DNA of 64,000 nt from Streptomyces sp. CBMA291 (GTDB lineage: Bacteria; Actinomycetota; Actinomycetes; Streptomycetales; Streptomycetaceae), in contig NZ_MSJP01000047.1 in NCBI RefSeq assembly GCF_014596525.1, positions 22,726 through 86,725 on the forward strand. The letters run 5' to 3'. Positions 17,656-26,217 of the stretch are shown piece by piece. The translations under genes were made by a program, and so were the position numbers. A model generated the notes under the pieces. The model saw nothing but the letters and a program-made list of their open reading frames with translations. It was not told the DNA's origin and ran no database searches. Each line of letters opens with the position of its first letter. Position 1 is the first letter of the stretch.

Positions 17656-18099
17656 ATGGACAGAGGCAATCGTTACGAGAACCTCGCCCGCCAGGTGAGT
17701 GCCATCGGAGCCGTGAAGCGCGGACTCGCGCGGACCCTGCCCGCCGAATGCCCCGGCGGATCCGCGATCGTCCTCGCTCTGCTGCACCGCCACGGTGACA
17801 TGCGGATCGGCCGGATGTCCGAGCTGATGGCCGTCGACATGTCGGTCAGCAGCCGGCACGTGGCCCACACCGTGGACCGTGGCTGGGTCGAGCGCCTGCC
17901 CGACCCCGCCGACAAGCGCTCCCGCATCCTCCACCTGACCAGCGCGGGCGAAGACATGCTCGCCGTCCTCGACCGACGGCTGACCGACATGCTCGCCCAG
18001 ACGCTCGCGGAGTGGTCCGCCGAAGACGTCGAACTGCTCACCGACCTGCTCGCCCGTCTCCGGGATTCCTTCGGGGACTGCCGGGCCCACCACGCTTGA
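17656..18099 (+). CDS. MarR family transcriptional regulator
   Basis: 147 residues from ATG at 17656; GGGGTG about 5 bases upstream favours it over the ATG at 17644. Winged-helix MarR core: MRIGRMSELMAVDMSVSSRH (recognition helix region), then the wing VERLPDPADKRSRILHLTSA. It sits 15 bases before the MFS exporter gene, the classic MarR-efflux arrangement. A small-molecule ligand probably relieves binding at the twin palindromes upstream. Confidence 0.9.
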   Translation: MDRGNRYENLARQVSAIGAVKRGLARTLPAECPGGSAIVLALLHRHGDMRIGRMSELMAVDMSVSSRHVAHTVDRGWVERLPDPADKRSRILHLTSAGEDMLAVLDRRLTDMLAQTLAEWSAEDVELLTDLLARLRDSFGDCRAHHA

Positions 18100-18114
18100 G
18101 AACGAAGGAAGTTG

Positions 18115-19713
18115 ATGGCAACCACCACACCAGAGACCGGTGTGCTCGGCGGGAGCGCCAAGGAGGGGGACTCCGCCTCCGGCGGCGCCCCGATGACGCA
18201 CAAGCAGATCATGGAGGCGCTGTCCGGGCTGCTGCTCGGCATGTTCGTCGCCATCCTGTCGTCGACGATCGTCTCCAACGCCCTGCCGCAGATCATCACC
18301 GACCTGGGCGGTGGGCAGTCCGCCTACACCTGGGTCGTCACCGCGGCGCTCCTGGCGATGACCGCGACCACCCCGCTCTGGGGCAAGCTCTCGGACCTCT
18401 TCTCCAAGAAGCTGCTGGTCCAGATAGCCCTGATCATCTACGTCGCGGGCTCGATCGTCGCCGGTCTCTCGCAGAGCACCGGCATGCTCATCGCCTGCCG
18501 TGTCGTCCAGGGCATCGGCGTCGGCGGTCTGACCGCCCTCTCCCAGATCATCCTCGCCGCGATGATCGCCCCGCGTGAGCGCGGCCGGTACAGCGGCTAC
18601 CTGGGCGCGGTCTTCGCCGTCGCGACCGTCGGCGGTCCGCTGCTCGGCGGCGTCATCACCGACACCGAGTGGCTCGGCTGGCGCTGGTGCTTCTACGTCG
18701 GCGTGCCCTTCGCGGTCATCGCCCTGATCGTCCTCCAGAAGACCCTGAAGCTCCCGGTCGTGAAGCGTCAGGTCAAGGTCGACTGGGCGGGTGCGTTCTT
18801 CATCAGCGCCGCCGTCTCGCTGCTCCTCATCTGGGTCACCTTCGCGGGTGACAAGTACGACTGGATCTCCTGGCAGACGGTCGTCATGGTCCTCGGCGCG
18901 ATCGCGCTGGGCGGGATCTTCGTCCTCGTCGAGTCCAAGGCGAGCGAGCCGATCATCCCGCTCCGCCTCTTCCGCAACCGGACCATCACCCTCGCCTCGC
19001 TCGCCTCGCTCTTCGTGGGCGTCGCGATGTTCGCGGGCACGGTCTTCTTCAGCCAGTACTTCCAGCTGGCGCGGAACGAGTCGCCGACGATGTCCGGCGT
19101 CCTCACCATCCCGATGATCGCGGGCCTCTTCGTCTCCTCCACCGTCTCCGGTCTGATCATCACCAAGACCGGTAAGTGGAAGGCGTGGCTGGTCAGCGGT
19201 GGCGCCCTCGCCGCCGGCGGTCTCGGTCTGCTCGGCACGATCCGCTACGACACGGCGTACTGGCACATCGCGCTCTTCATGGCGGTCCTCGGTCTGGGCA
19301 TCGGCATGATGATGCAGAACCTGGTGCTCTGCACCCAGAACCAGGTGGCCCCCGCCGACCTCGGCGTCGCCTCCTCCGTCGTCACCTTCTTCCGCTCCCT
19401 CGGCGGCGCGATCGGCGTCTCGGCGCTCGGCGCGGTCATGGCCCACCGGGTCACGGAGTACGTCAAGGAGGGCCTGACCGAGCTGGGCCCGAAGGCGGCG
19501 GGCGCCGTCGGCCAGGGCGGCGGCGGCATCCCCGACATGGACAAACTGCCGGCCCCGATCCGCACGGTCATGGAGAGCGCGTACGGGCACGGCGTCGCGG
19601 ACGTCTTCCTCTACTCGGCGCCCTTCGCGCTGCTGGCCTTCGTGGTGACGCTGTTCATCAAGGAGGTCGCGCTGAAGAGCAACAGCGCGCCGAAGGCCAC
19701 CGAAAAGGCCTGA
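18115..19713 (+). CDS. MFS transporter, DHA2 (EmrB/QacA) drug:H+ antiporter family
   Basis: 532 residues from ATG at 18115 with GAAGGAAG upstream. About 14 hydrophobic segments, starting LSGLLLGMFVAILSSTIVSNALPQII (motif D-like). Motif A region WGKLSDLFSKK; antiporter motif C region LGAVFAVATVGGPLLGGVIT. Role: proton-driven efflux of drugs or a secondary metabolite, induced through the upstream MarR protein (inferred from context). Followed by a terminator at 19761. Confidence 0.92.
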   Translation: MATTTPETGVLGGSAKEGDSASGGAPMTHKQIMEALSGLLLGMFVAILSSTIVSNALPQIITDLGGGQSAYTWVVTAALLAMTATTPLWGKLSDLFSKKLLVQIALIIYVAGSIVAGLSQSTGMLIACRVVQGIGVGGLTALSQIILAAMIAPRERGRYSGYLGAVFAVATVGGPLLGGVITDTEWLGWRWCFYVGVPFAVIALIVLQKTLKLPVVKRQVKVDWAGAFFISAAVSLLLIWVTFAGDKYDWISWQTVVMVLGAIALGGIFVLVESKASEPIIPLRLFRNRTITLASLASLFVGVAMFAGTVFFSQYFQLARNESPTMSGVLTIPMIAGLFVSSTVSGLIITKTGKWKAWLVSGGALAAGGLGLLGTIRYDTAYWHIALFMAVLGLGIGMMMQNLVLCTQNQVAPADLGVASSVVTFFRSLGGAIGVSALGAVMAHRVTEYVKEGLTELGPKAAGAVGQGGGGIPDMDKLPAPIRTVMESAYGHGVADVFLYSAPFALLAFVVTLFIKEVALKSNSAPKATEKA

Positions 19714-19760
19714 CGAAACTCCCGGTCACGCTTCGAGCGGAGGCGCGACCGGGTCGATAC

Positions 19761-19792
19761 GGAGCGGCGGGCAGGGGACAGCCCGCCGCTCC
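19761..19792 (+). terminator. Terminator after MFS gene
   Basis: GGAGCGGCGGGC / GCCCGCCGCTCC 12-bp stem with an 8-base loop. Downstream, GAAGACCTCCTGCGAT is directly repeated (about 19804 and 19820), then C-rich low-complexity sequence runs to 19950 without a gene. Confidence 0.75.
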
Positions 19793-19953
19793 GTCATATC
19801 CGCGAAGACCTCCTGCGATGAAGACCTCCTGCGATACGGAGTCGGGCCCACCCCGCCCCGCCCCTCCACCGAAAGCCCCCACCCCCAAGCCCCAGGCCCC
19901 CACCCTCCCCCACACCCCCCACCCCGTGAAGGCCGTACAGGCGCCCGGTCCGG

Positions 19954-20790
19954 CTACCCCCCGGTGTTCTCCGCGCCTCCCGCGCGCTCCATGCCCTCCG
20001 CGCCCCCTCCGCGCTCCGCGCTCCCCGCGCGCTCCCTCTCGACCATCACCTCGATGCCCGCGATGAGCACGTCCAGGGCGTAGTCGAAGTCGCGGTCCCA
20101 GATGTCGCTGACGCTGCCGTGCGAGGCGCGCTCGTCGAGGAGTTCGGTGATCGGGGCGAGGGCCTCGGCGAAGGCGGGCTCGTTCCGGAAGCCCTTGACC
20201 GCGTCCCGGTAGAAGTCGTCCGGCGTCATCCCCGCCTCCGCCGTCCGGCGCTCGAACTGGGACTCGATCGTCCCGTAGCCGTAGACGAACTGGAAGACCG
20301 CCGACATCGCGCTCGGCTGCCGGGACACCGGCAGCCCGGTGTCCCGGATCGCCTGGTTGATCTTGGTGGCGAAGGCGATGGCCCGGGGGCCGAGGTTCAG
20401 GTACTGGCCGGCGCACTGGGACATCCACGGGTGGGCGACCAGCATCCTGCGGTACCCCAGGGAGAGCGTCCTGATCCGCTCCCGCCAGCCCCCGGCGGCG
20501 TCGGCCGCCGCCGGATCGATCTCCCCGTAGACCTGGTCCATCGCGAACTCGATGATGTCGTCCTTGGTGTCCACGTACCAGTAGAGCGACATCGCGGTGA
20601 CGCCGAGTTCGGTCGCCAGCCTGCGCATCGACAGCTTGGCCAGGCCCTCCTCGTCGAGCATCCGGAGGGAGGCGGCGACGATCCGGTCCCGGTCGAGCCC
20701 GGCCGGGCCCCTGCCCGCGCGGGGCGCCCGCTCTTCGAGCCAGACGCTGGACCGCGCCGGGTTCCGGGCCCGGTCCGCTGCCTTGACCAT
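19954..20790 (-). CDS. TetR/AcrR family regulator with TetR_C_1-type C-terminus
   Basis: 278 residues from ATG at 20790. HTH: LSMRRLATELGVTAMSLYWY (typical of tetracycline-repressor-like members), then a C-terminal domain with WRERIRTLSLGYRRMLVAHP. The C-terminal 30 residues are low complexity (AERGGGAEGMERAGGAENTG). It lies just downstream of the MFS gene on the same strand (140 bases apart). Likely represses that exporter via the GTAC-rich palindrome at 22485 (inference). Confidence 0.9.
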   Translation of the reverse strand: MVKAADRARNPARSSVWLEERAPRAGRGPAGLDRDRIVAASLRMLDEEGLAKLSMRRLATELGVTAMSLYWYVDTKDDIIEFAMDQVYGEIDPAAADAAGGWRERIRTLSLGYRRMLVAHPWMSQCAGQYLNLGPRAIAFATKINQAIRDTGLPVSRQPSAMSAVFQFVYGYGTIESQFERRTAEAGMTPDDFYRDAVKGFRNEPAFAEALAPITELLDERASHGSVSDIWDRDFDYALDVLIAGIEVMVERERAGSAERGGGAEGMERAGGAENTGG

Positions 20791-20930
20791 CGCGTTCCTC
20801 CGTCTTTCAGCCGTTCGCCACCATGCTAGGGCGTGGCTTCCGGACGGCACCGGGGCACGCTCCGGCCTCTGGCGAGGTCCGGCCGGGTGCCCCGGGCCCG
20901 GTGGCCCCGGCCCGGCCCCGAGCGCGTGGC

Positions 20931-22466
20931 CTACGCGCTCGCCGCCGCCCGCTCCGCCTCCTCGGCGGCCCTCGCCTCGCCGCGTTCGGCCCGCAGGAGC
21001 AGGGCGTAGGCGACCAGACCGCCGGCGAAGACGGCGGCGGCGCCGAACAGCTGACTGGTCTGGAGGCCGGACGCGAAGGCGTCGGAGATCTGCTGCCGCT
21101 CGCCCGCGCCACCCGCCGCTGCCAGCGCCGCCGGGAGGGAGGTGGCGGTGACCGCGACGAGGGCGGCGAACCGCGCGTTGAGCACCGCCCCGAGGACGGC
21201 GACACCGAGACCGTTGCCGAACTCGGCGAGGGTGCCGTTGATCCCGGCGCCCACGCCCGCCTTCTCCGGCGGGATCGCGCTCATGATCGCGTTGGCCATG
21301 GCCGGGGAGGAGACGGCGATGCCGCAGCCCATCAGGACGAGCCCGAGGAGCATGCCCGCGTATCCGCCGTCCGTGCCGCCGCCGAGCAGCGCGATCGAGG
21401 TGAGCCCGGCGGCCACCAGGGTCATGCCGAGGACGACGGTGACCGGGGTGCCCAGCTTCATCACGACCCTGGGCCCGACGCCGGTCAGGTTGAGGCCGAC
21501 GATCGTCAGGGCGAGCGGCGCCATCCGCAGCCCCGCCTCCAGAGGCTCGTAGCCGAGCACGAACTGAAGGTGCTGGGTGAGCAGGAAGAGCGAACCGCCC
21601 ATGCCGAAGACGACCAGGATCGAGCCGCCGATGGCCCCGACGAACTTCTGGTTCCGGAAGAAGTGCATGTCCAGCATCGGATACGGGGTGCGCAGCTCCC
21701 ACAGCGCGAAGGCGGCGAGCGCGACCGCGCCGACGGCGGCGGGGAGCAGCACCTCGGCGGAGAGCCAGCCGTGCCCGGGACCCGTGATGATGGCGTACAC
21801 GACACCGGTCATACCGATGGTGGAGAGCAGCGCGCCGAGCAGGTCGGGGCGCTCGCCCTGGGGGTTCTTGGACTCCGGTACGAGCCGGACGACGGCGACC
21901 AGGGCGACCAGGGCGACCGGGATGTTGATCAGGAAGATCATTCCCCACCAGAAGTGGTTCAGGATCACCCCGCCGATCAGCGGTCCGCCCGCGAAGCCGA
22001 GCGAGGCGACCGTGGACCAGAGCGCGATGGCCTTGACCCGCTCGGAGTCGTCGAAGATCTGCATGACGACGGCGAGGGTGGTGGTCATCAGGAGCGCGCC
22101 GCCGACGCCCATGCCCGCGCGGGCGGCGATCAGCTGGCCGGTGGAGTCGGCGAGCCCGGCGGCGAGCGAGCCGAGACCGAAGAGCGCGAGCCCGATCGCG
22201 AGCAGCTTCTTGCGCCCGTAGCGGTCGGCCGCGTTGCCCGCCGTGAGCAGCAGTCCGGACTGGACGAGCGAGTACGCGTTGATCATCCACTGGATGTCGG
22301 TGGTGGTCGCGTGGAGTTCCGAGGTCAGCGAGGGGATGGCGACGCTGAGCACGGTGTTGTCGAGCAGCACGGTGAGCTGGGCGAGACAGATGACGCCGAG
22401 GATCAGCCAGCGCTGCGGGTGGCCGCCGGGGGCGGTTTTCTCGTTCGCGACGGGCTTCGCCGTCAT
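20931..22466 (-). CDS. MFS transporter, DHA2 family
   Basis: 511 residues from ATG at 22466 with AAGGAG 8 bases upstream; an in-frame start further up would lie in the operator region. About 14 transmembrane segments beginning WLILGVICLAQLTVLLDNTVLSVAIP. Motif A region NAADRYGRKKLLAIG; motif C region VASLGFAGGPLIGGVI. Drug or metabolite efflux is expected. Conserved early WMINAYSLVQSGLLL is typical of the EmrB group. Confidence 0.92.
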   Translation of the reverse strand: MTAKPVANEKTAPGGHPQRWLILGVICLAQLTVLLDNTVLSVAIPSLTSELHATTTDIQWMINAYSLVQSGLLLTAGNAADRYGRKKLLAIGLALFGLGSLAAGLADSTGQLIAARAGMGVGGALLMTTTLAVVMQIFDDSERVKAIALWSTVASLGFAGGPLIGGVILNHFWWGMIFLINIPVALVALVAVVRLVPESKNPQGERPDLLGALLSTIGMTGVVYAIITGPGHGWLSAEVLLPAAVGAVALAAFALWELRTPYPMLDMHFFRNQKFVGAIGGSILVVFGMGGSLFLLTQHLQFVLGYEPLEAGLRMAPLALTIVGLNLTGVGPRVVMKLGTPVTVVLGMTLVAAGLTSIALLGGGTDGGYAGMLLGLVLMGCGIAVSSPAMANAIMSAIPPEKAGVGAGINGTLAEFGNGLGVAVLGAVLNARFAALVAVTATSLPAALAAAGGAGERQQISDAFASGLQTSQLFGAAAVFAGGLVAYALLLRAERGEARAAEEAERAAASA

Positions 22467-22484
22467 GGGCAGCACTCCTTGGGC

Positions 22485-22519
22485 GGTGTACGGGATGGGG
22501 TTCTCGTACACCGTACAAG
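22485..22519 (-). promoter_or_regulatory. Candidate TetR operator upstream of MFS gene
   Basis: GGTGTACG (22485-22492) pairs with CGTACACC (22505-22512). The overlapping GTACACCGTAC follows. The palindromes lie 20-50 bases before the MFS start, where a promoter would be. Confidence 0.5.
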
Positions 22520-22635
22520 GGCGTCTCTTACGCTGTATAGGAAATTGTTTCCGGCAAGGAGGGTCGGCGGGGTGCGCCGACGGTCTCCCCGTGCGTGCGG
22601 GTCGGGTGGTGAGGCGGGTCAGGTGGTGAGGCCGG

Positions 22636-24924
22636 TCAGGTGGTGGGGCGGGTCAGGTCGTAGAAGGTGGCGTTGCCGAAGGTGACCTTCCGGAAGTGCG
22701 CCGAGACCCATGAGGAAATCTCCGAACCGCCGCCGAAGCCACCGCCGGGACCGCCGGTCCTGCCACCCCGGCCGTCCGCACCGGCGCCGGAGGCGGCCTT
22801 GTTGTCGCCTGTTCCGGCTCCCGCTCCGGCGGCCGATCCGGCGGCCGTCTCGCCTCCCGTGCCGCCTTCGCCGCCGCCGATGAAGTAGTGGATCCTCCCC
22901 TCGGCCACATACGCCTGGAACTCCGCGAGGGTCGGGGACGGGTCGCTGCCGTTGAAGCCGCCGATCGCCATGACCGGCTTCTCGGTGGCGAGCTGGTATC
23001 CGGCCGCGTTCTGCGCGCCGACGGTGGCTGCGGCCCAGGTGTACACGTCCGCGTCGGCGAGGAGCGCGGTCTTCGCCTCCGCACCGACGGCCGTGCCGTT
23101 GAGAAGCCCGCCCATACCGCCGCCGCCGAAGCCACCGGGCCCACCGAAACCTTCGCCGCTGGGCATACCGGGGGGCATGCCCGGGGGGCGACCGCCTTGG
23201 TTCCGGCCCTGGCCTTGGCCGGGCGTGCCTTGTCCCTGGCCTTGGTTCTGCCCAGGCATGCCCTGGTTCTGCCCCTGCCCCTGGTTCTGGCCCTGGCCGG
23301 GCATCCCCTGGCCCTGGCCGCCGTCCTGGCCCGGCATCCCCGGGAAGCCGTACGGAAAGGTCATGCCCCGGCCCCGGCCACCGCCGGGACCCCGCATGCC
23401 GCCGAAGCCCGCGCCCGCCGGGCCCGCCGTCACGATCGAACCCTGGTGCCCGGTGTCGACCGTAGCCAGGGTGTACGCGAACGGCCCCGCGAGCCCCGCC
23501 GCCAGGCCGAGCCCCGCCGCCCCGAGCCCGAGCCGCCGGTCCGTGCGGCCCGCGAGCAGCAGCCCGAGCGCGGCCACCGCGCCCGCCACCAGGACCGTCC
23601 AGCGCAGCCACGGCAGCCACTCCGGGGTCCGCCCGAGGAGCGACCAGCCCCACCACGCGGTCACCGCCGCCGTCACCGCCAGGGTCGCCGAGGCGAGCAG
23701 CCGGGTGCGCTCCTCCCAGAGGACCGCCGCGCCCATGCCGACGAGCGCCGCGATGTACGGGGCCAGGGCGATCGTGTAGTACTCGTGGAAGATGCCCGCC
23801 ATGAAGCTGAACACGGCCAGCGTGATCAGCAGGGAGCCGCCCCACACCAGGAACGCGGAGCGCGCGGTGTCCGTCCGGGGCGCCCGCCGGGTCACCACGA
23901 CCCCGGCGGCCAGCAGGATCAGCGCCGCAGGCAGCAGCCAGGAGATCTGGCCGCCGATCGAGTCGTTGAACATGCGGCCGAGCCCGGTCTCGCCCCAGCG
24001 GCCCCCGCCCATGCCACCGGGTCCGCCCCCGCCGCCGACGCTGCCGGTCTCGTCGCCGTTGATGCGCCCGAGCCCGTTGTAGCCGAAGGTCAGCTCAAGG
24101 AAGCTGTCGTGCTGCGAACCTCCGATGTACGGGCGGGAGGACGCGGGCCACAGCTCGACCACGGCCACCCACCAGCCCGCCGACACCAGCAGCGCGAGGC
24201 CGCCGAGGGCGAGCCGGCCGAGCCTGCGCCCGAGCCCGCCCGGCGCGCACACCGCGTAGACGAGCGCGAGCGGCGGCAGGATCAGAAAGGCCTGGAGCGT
24301 CTTCGCGAGGAACGCGAACCCCAGCGCCACCCCCGCCGCCACCAGCCACTTCGTCGCGCCCTTGTCCTCTTCGAGGGCCCTCAGCACTGCGTAGACGGCG
24401 ACCGTCATCAGCAGGGCGAGCAGCGCGTCCGGGTTGTTGAAGCGGAACATCAGCGCGGCCACCGGGGTGAGTGCCAGGACCGCGCCCGCGATCAGGCCCG
24501 CGCCCGCGCCGAACCGGCGCCGTACGGCCGCGTAGAGCACCGCAACGGTGCCGGTGCCCATGAGGACCTCGGGTACGAGGATCTGCCAGGACCCGAGGCC
24601 GAAGAGCCGTACCGAGAGGGCCATCGGCCAGAGGGCGGCCGGGGGCTTGTCGACGGTGATGGCGTTGGCCGCGTCGAGCGAGCCGAAGAAGAAGGCCTTC
24701 CAGCTCTCGCCGCCCGCCTGCACGGCGGCGGAGTAGAAGGAGTTGGCGTAGCCGGAGGCGTCCAGGTTCCACAGATAGAGGAGCGTGGTCGCGGCGAGCA
24801 GACCGAGGAAGGCCGGCCGGACCCAGAGGGCGTCGTCGGCGCGCCCGCGCCAGAGCCGGGCGGCCCTGCCGGGCCCGCCTGCGGGAAACGCGGGCACCAC
24901 CGGAGTCGTCGGATTCAGCGTCAT
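22636..24924 (-). CDS. Glycosyltransferase family 39 (ArnT/PMT-like) membrane protein
   Basis: 762 residues from ATG at 24924, overlapping the upstream stop by ATGA. Polytopic: first helix FLGLLAATTLLYLWNLDASG, then the family loop SFYSAAVQAGGESWKAFFFG and DKPPAALWPMALSVRLFG (the conserved acidic-loop region), with about 11 helices in all. It would transfer a sugar from a polyprenyl-phosphate donor to a surface substrate. Between about residues 490 and 610 there is a collagen-like PGQ/GQGQ repeat. The C-terminal soluble domain (AQNAAGYQLATEKPVMAIGG) is typical of YkcB-like members. It works with the GT2 gene upstream. Confidence 0.88.
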   Translation of the reverse strand: MTLNPTTPVVPAFPAGGPGRAARLWRGRADDALWVRPAFLGLLAATTLLYLWNLDASGYANSFYSAAVQAGGESWKAFFFGSLDAANAITVDKPPAALWPMALSVRLFGLGSWQILVPEVLMGTGTVAVLYAAVRRRFGAGAGLIAGAVLALTPVAALMFRFNNPDALLALLMTVAVYAVLRALEEDKGATKWLVAAGVALGFAFLAKTLQAFLILPPLALVYAVCAPGGLGRRLGRLALGGLALLVSAGWWVAVVELWPASSRPYIGGSQHDSFLELTFGYNGLGRINGDETGSVGGGGGPGGMGGGRWGETGLGRMFNDSIGGQISWLLPAALILLAAGVVVTRRAPRTDTARSAFLVWGGSLLITLAVFSFMAGIFHEYYTIALAPYIAALVGMGAAVLWEERTRLLASATLAVTAAVTAWWGWSLLGRTPEWLPWLRWTVLVAGAVAALGLLLAGRTDRRLGLGAAGLGLAAGLAGPFAYTLATVDTGHQGSIVTAGPAGAGFGGMRGPGGGRGRGMTFPYGFPGMPGQDGGQGQGMPGQGQNQGQGQNQGMPGQNQGQGQGTPGQGQGRNQGGRPPGMPPGMPSGEGFGGPGGFGGGGMGGLLNGTAVGAEAKTALLADADVYTWAAATVGAQNAAGYQLATEKPVMAIGGFNGSDPSPTLAEFQAYVAEGRIHYFIGGGEGGTGGETAAGSAAGAGAGTGDNKAASGAGADGRGGRTGGPGGGFGGGSEISSWVSAHFRKVTFGNATFYDLTRPTT

Positions 24925-26192
24925 CGGGTGTTCCTTGCGGTGGACCGCTCGGGGAAGACCCAGAGCCGGAAGAGGAGGAAGCGCAGGACGGTCGCGGCGA
25001 GATTGGCGACGACCAGCACGGCGAGTTCGGTCGAGTGCGCGGGATCGCCGCCCGCCGCGCCGAGGGCGGCCAGCGAACCGCTGGTCAGGGCCAGGCCGAT
25101 GGCGAAGACCACGAGGCCCTGGGCCTGGTGGCGGACGGCCCGGTCCCGGCCCCGGACCCCGAAGGTGAGCCGCCGGTTGGCCGCCGTGTTGGCGACGGCG
25201 GAGACCAGGAGGGCGGCGGCGTTGGCGAGCTGCGGCCCGAGTCCGAGCCGGAAGCCCGAGTAGAGGGCGAGGTAGAAGAGCGTGGACAGCACCCCGACCG
25301 CGCAGAACCCCACCAGCTGCCGGGCGAGCCCGCCCGGCACCCCGTTCAGCTCGCGGTCCCGGGGGTCGTCCCCGAAGGGCCTGGCGAGCCGGTCGAGCGG
25401 CAGCGAACCGGTGGCGAGGGCCCGGCCCACCCGCCACACGCCCTTCAGGTCGTCGGTGGCGGTGCGCACGATGCGCACGGTCGAGTCGGGGTCGTCGACC
25501 CAGTCGACCGGCACCTCGTGGATGCGGAGCCCGGCCCGCTCGGCGAGGACGAGCATCTCGGTGTCGAAGAACCAGCCGGTGTCCTCGACCATCGGGAGCA
25601 GCCGTTCGGCGACGTCCCTCCGTATCGCCTTGAACCCGCACTGGGCGTCGGAGAACCGGGTGGCGAGCGAGCCGCGCAGGATCAGGTTGTAGGCGCGGGA
25701 GACGAACTCCCGCTTAGGGCCGCGCACCACCCGCGAGGAGCGGGTGAGCCGGGAGCCGATCGCCAGGTCGGAGTGGCCGGAGATCAGCGGCGCGACCAGC
25801 GGAAGCAGGGCGTTGAGGTCGGTGGACAGGTCGACGTCCATATAGGCGAGGACCGGTGCGTCCGAGTCCGACCACACCGTCCGCAGCGCCCGCCCGCGCC
25901 CTTTCTGTTCGAGCCGTACGGAGCGCACCTCGGGCACTTCGGCGGCGAGCGCGGCGGCGACGGCGGGCGTGGAGTCGGTGGAGGCGTTGTCGGCGACGGT
26001 GACGCGGAAGCCGTAGGGAAAGGTCCGGGAGAGGTGCTCGTGGAGGCGGCGGACACACGGCTCCAGGTCCTTCTCCTCGTTGTAGACGGGGATCACCACG
26101 TCGAGTACGGGCCGTCCGGCCGGGTGCACCGGCAGGTGTTCCCTGGCGGGGAGGGCGCCGGACGTGGGCCCCGCGATCGTTGGGGTTCGCAT
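24921..26192 (-). CDS. Bifunctional GT2 glycosyltransferase with GtrA-like membrane domain
   Basis: 423 residues. An N-terminal GT2 (dolichyl-phosphate glucosyltransferase type) domain carries LDVVIPVYNEEKDLEPCVRR, the DxD motif in LAYMDVDLSTDLNALLPLVA and KREFVSRAYNLILRG. The C-terminal about 140 residues contain four helices of the GtrA family (QLVGFCAVGVLSTLFYLALY). It likely makes polyprenyl-phosphate sugar and helps flip it; the coupled GT39 enzyme would use that donor. This pairing downstream of a two-component system is common in Streptomyces. Confidence 0.9.
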   Translation of the reverse strand: MRTPTIAGPTSGALPAREHLPVHPAGRPVLDVVIPVYNEEKDLEPCVRRLHEHLSRTFPYGFRVTVADNASTDSTPAVAAALAAEVPEVRSVRLEQKGRGRALRTVWSDSDAPVLAYMDVDLSTDLNALLPLVAPLISGHSDLAIGSRLTRSSRVVRGPKREFVSRAYNLILRGSLATRFSDAQCGFKAIRRDVAERLLPMVEDTGWFFDTEMLVLAERAGLRIHEVPVDWVDDPDSTVRIVRTATDDLKGVWRVGRALATGSLPLDRLARPFGDDPRDRELNGVPGGLARQLVGFCAVGVLSTLFYLALYSGFRLGLGPQLANAAALLVSAVANTAANRRLTFGVRGRDRAVRHQAQGLVVFAIGLALTSGSLAALGAAGGDPAHSTELAVLVVANLAATVLRFLLFRLWVFPERSTARNTR

Positions 26193-26217
26193 GGTCCGAC
26201 CCTTGCCGGGGCCGCTG

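Noticed and set aside
20823..22685. 620-residue open frame on the + strand
   Set aside because: Antisense to the MFS gene and its promoter; Arg/Gly/Asp-rich shadow without domain pattern.
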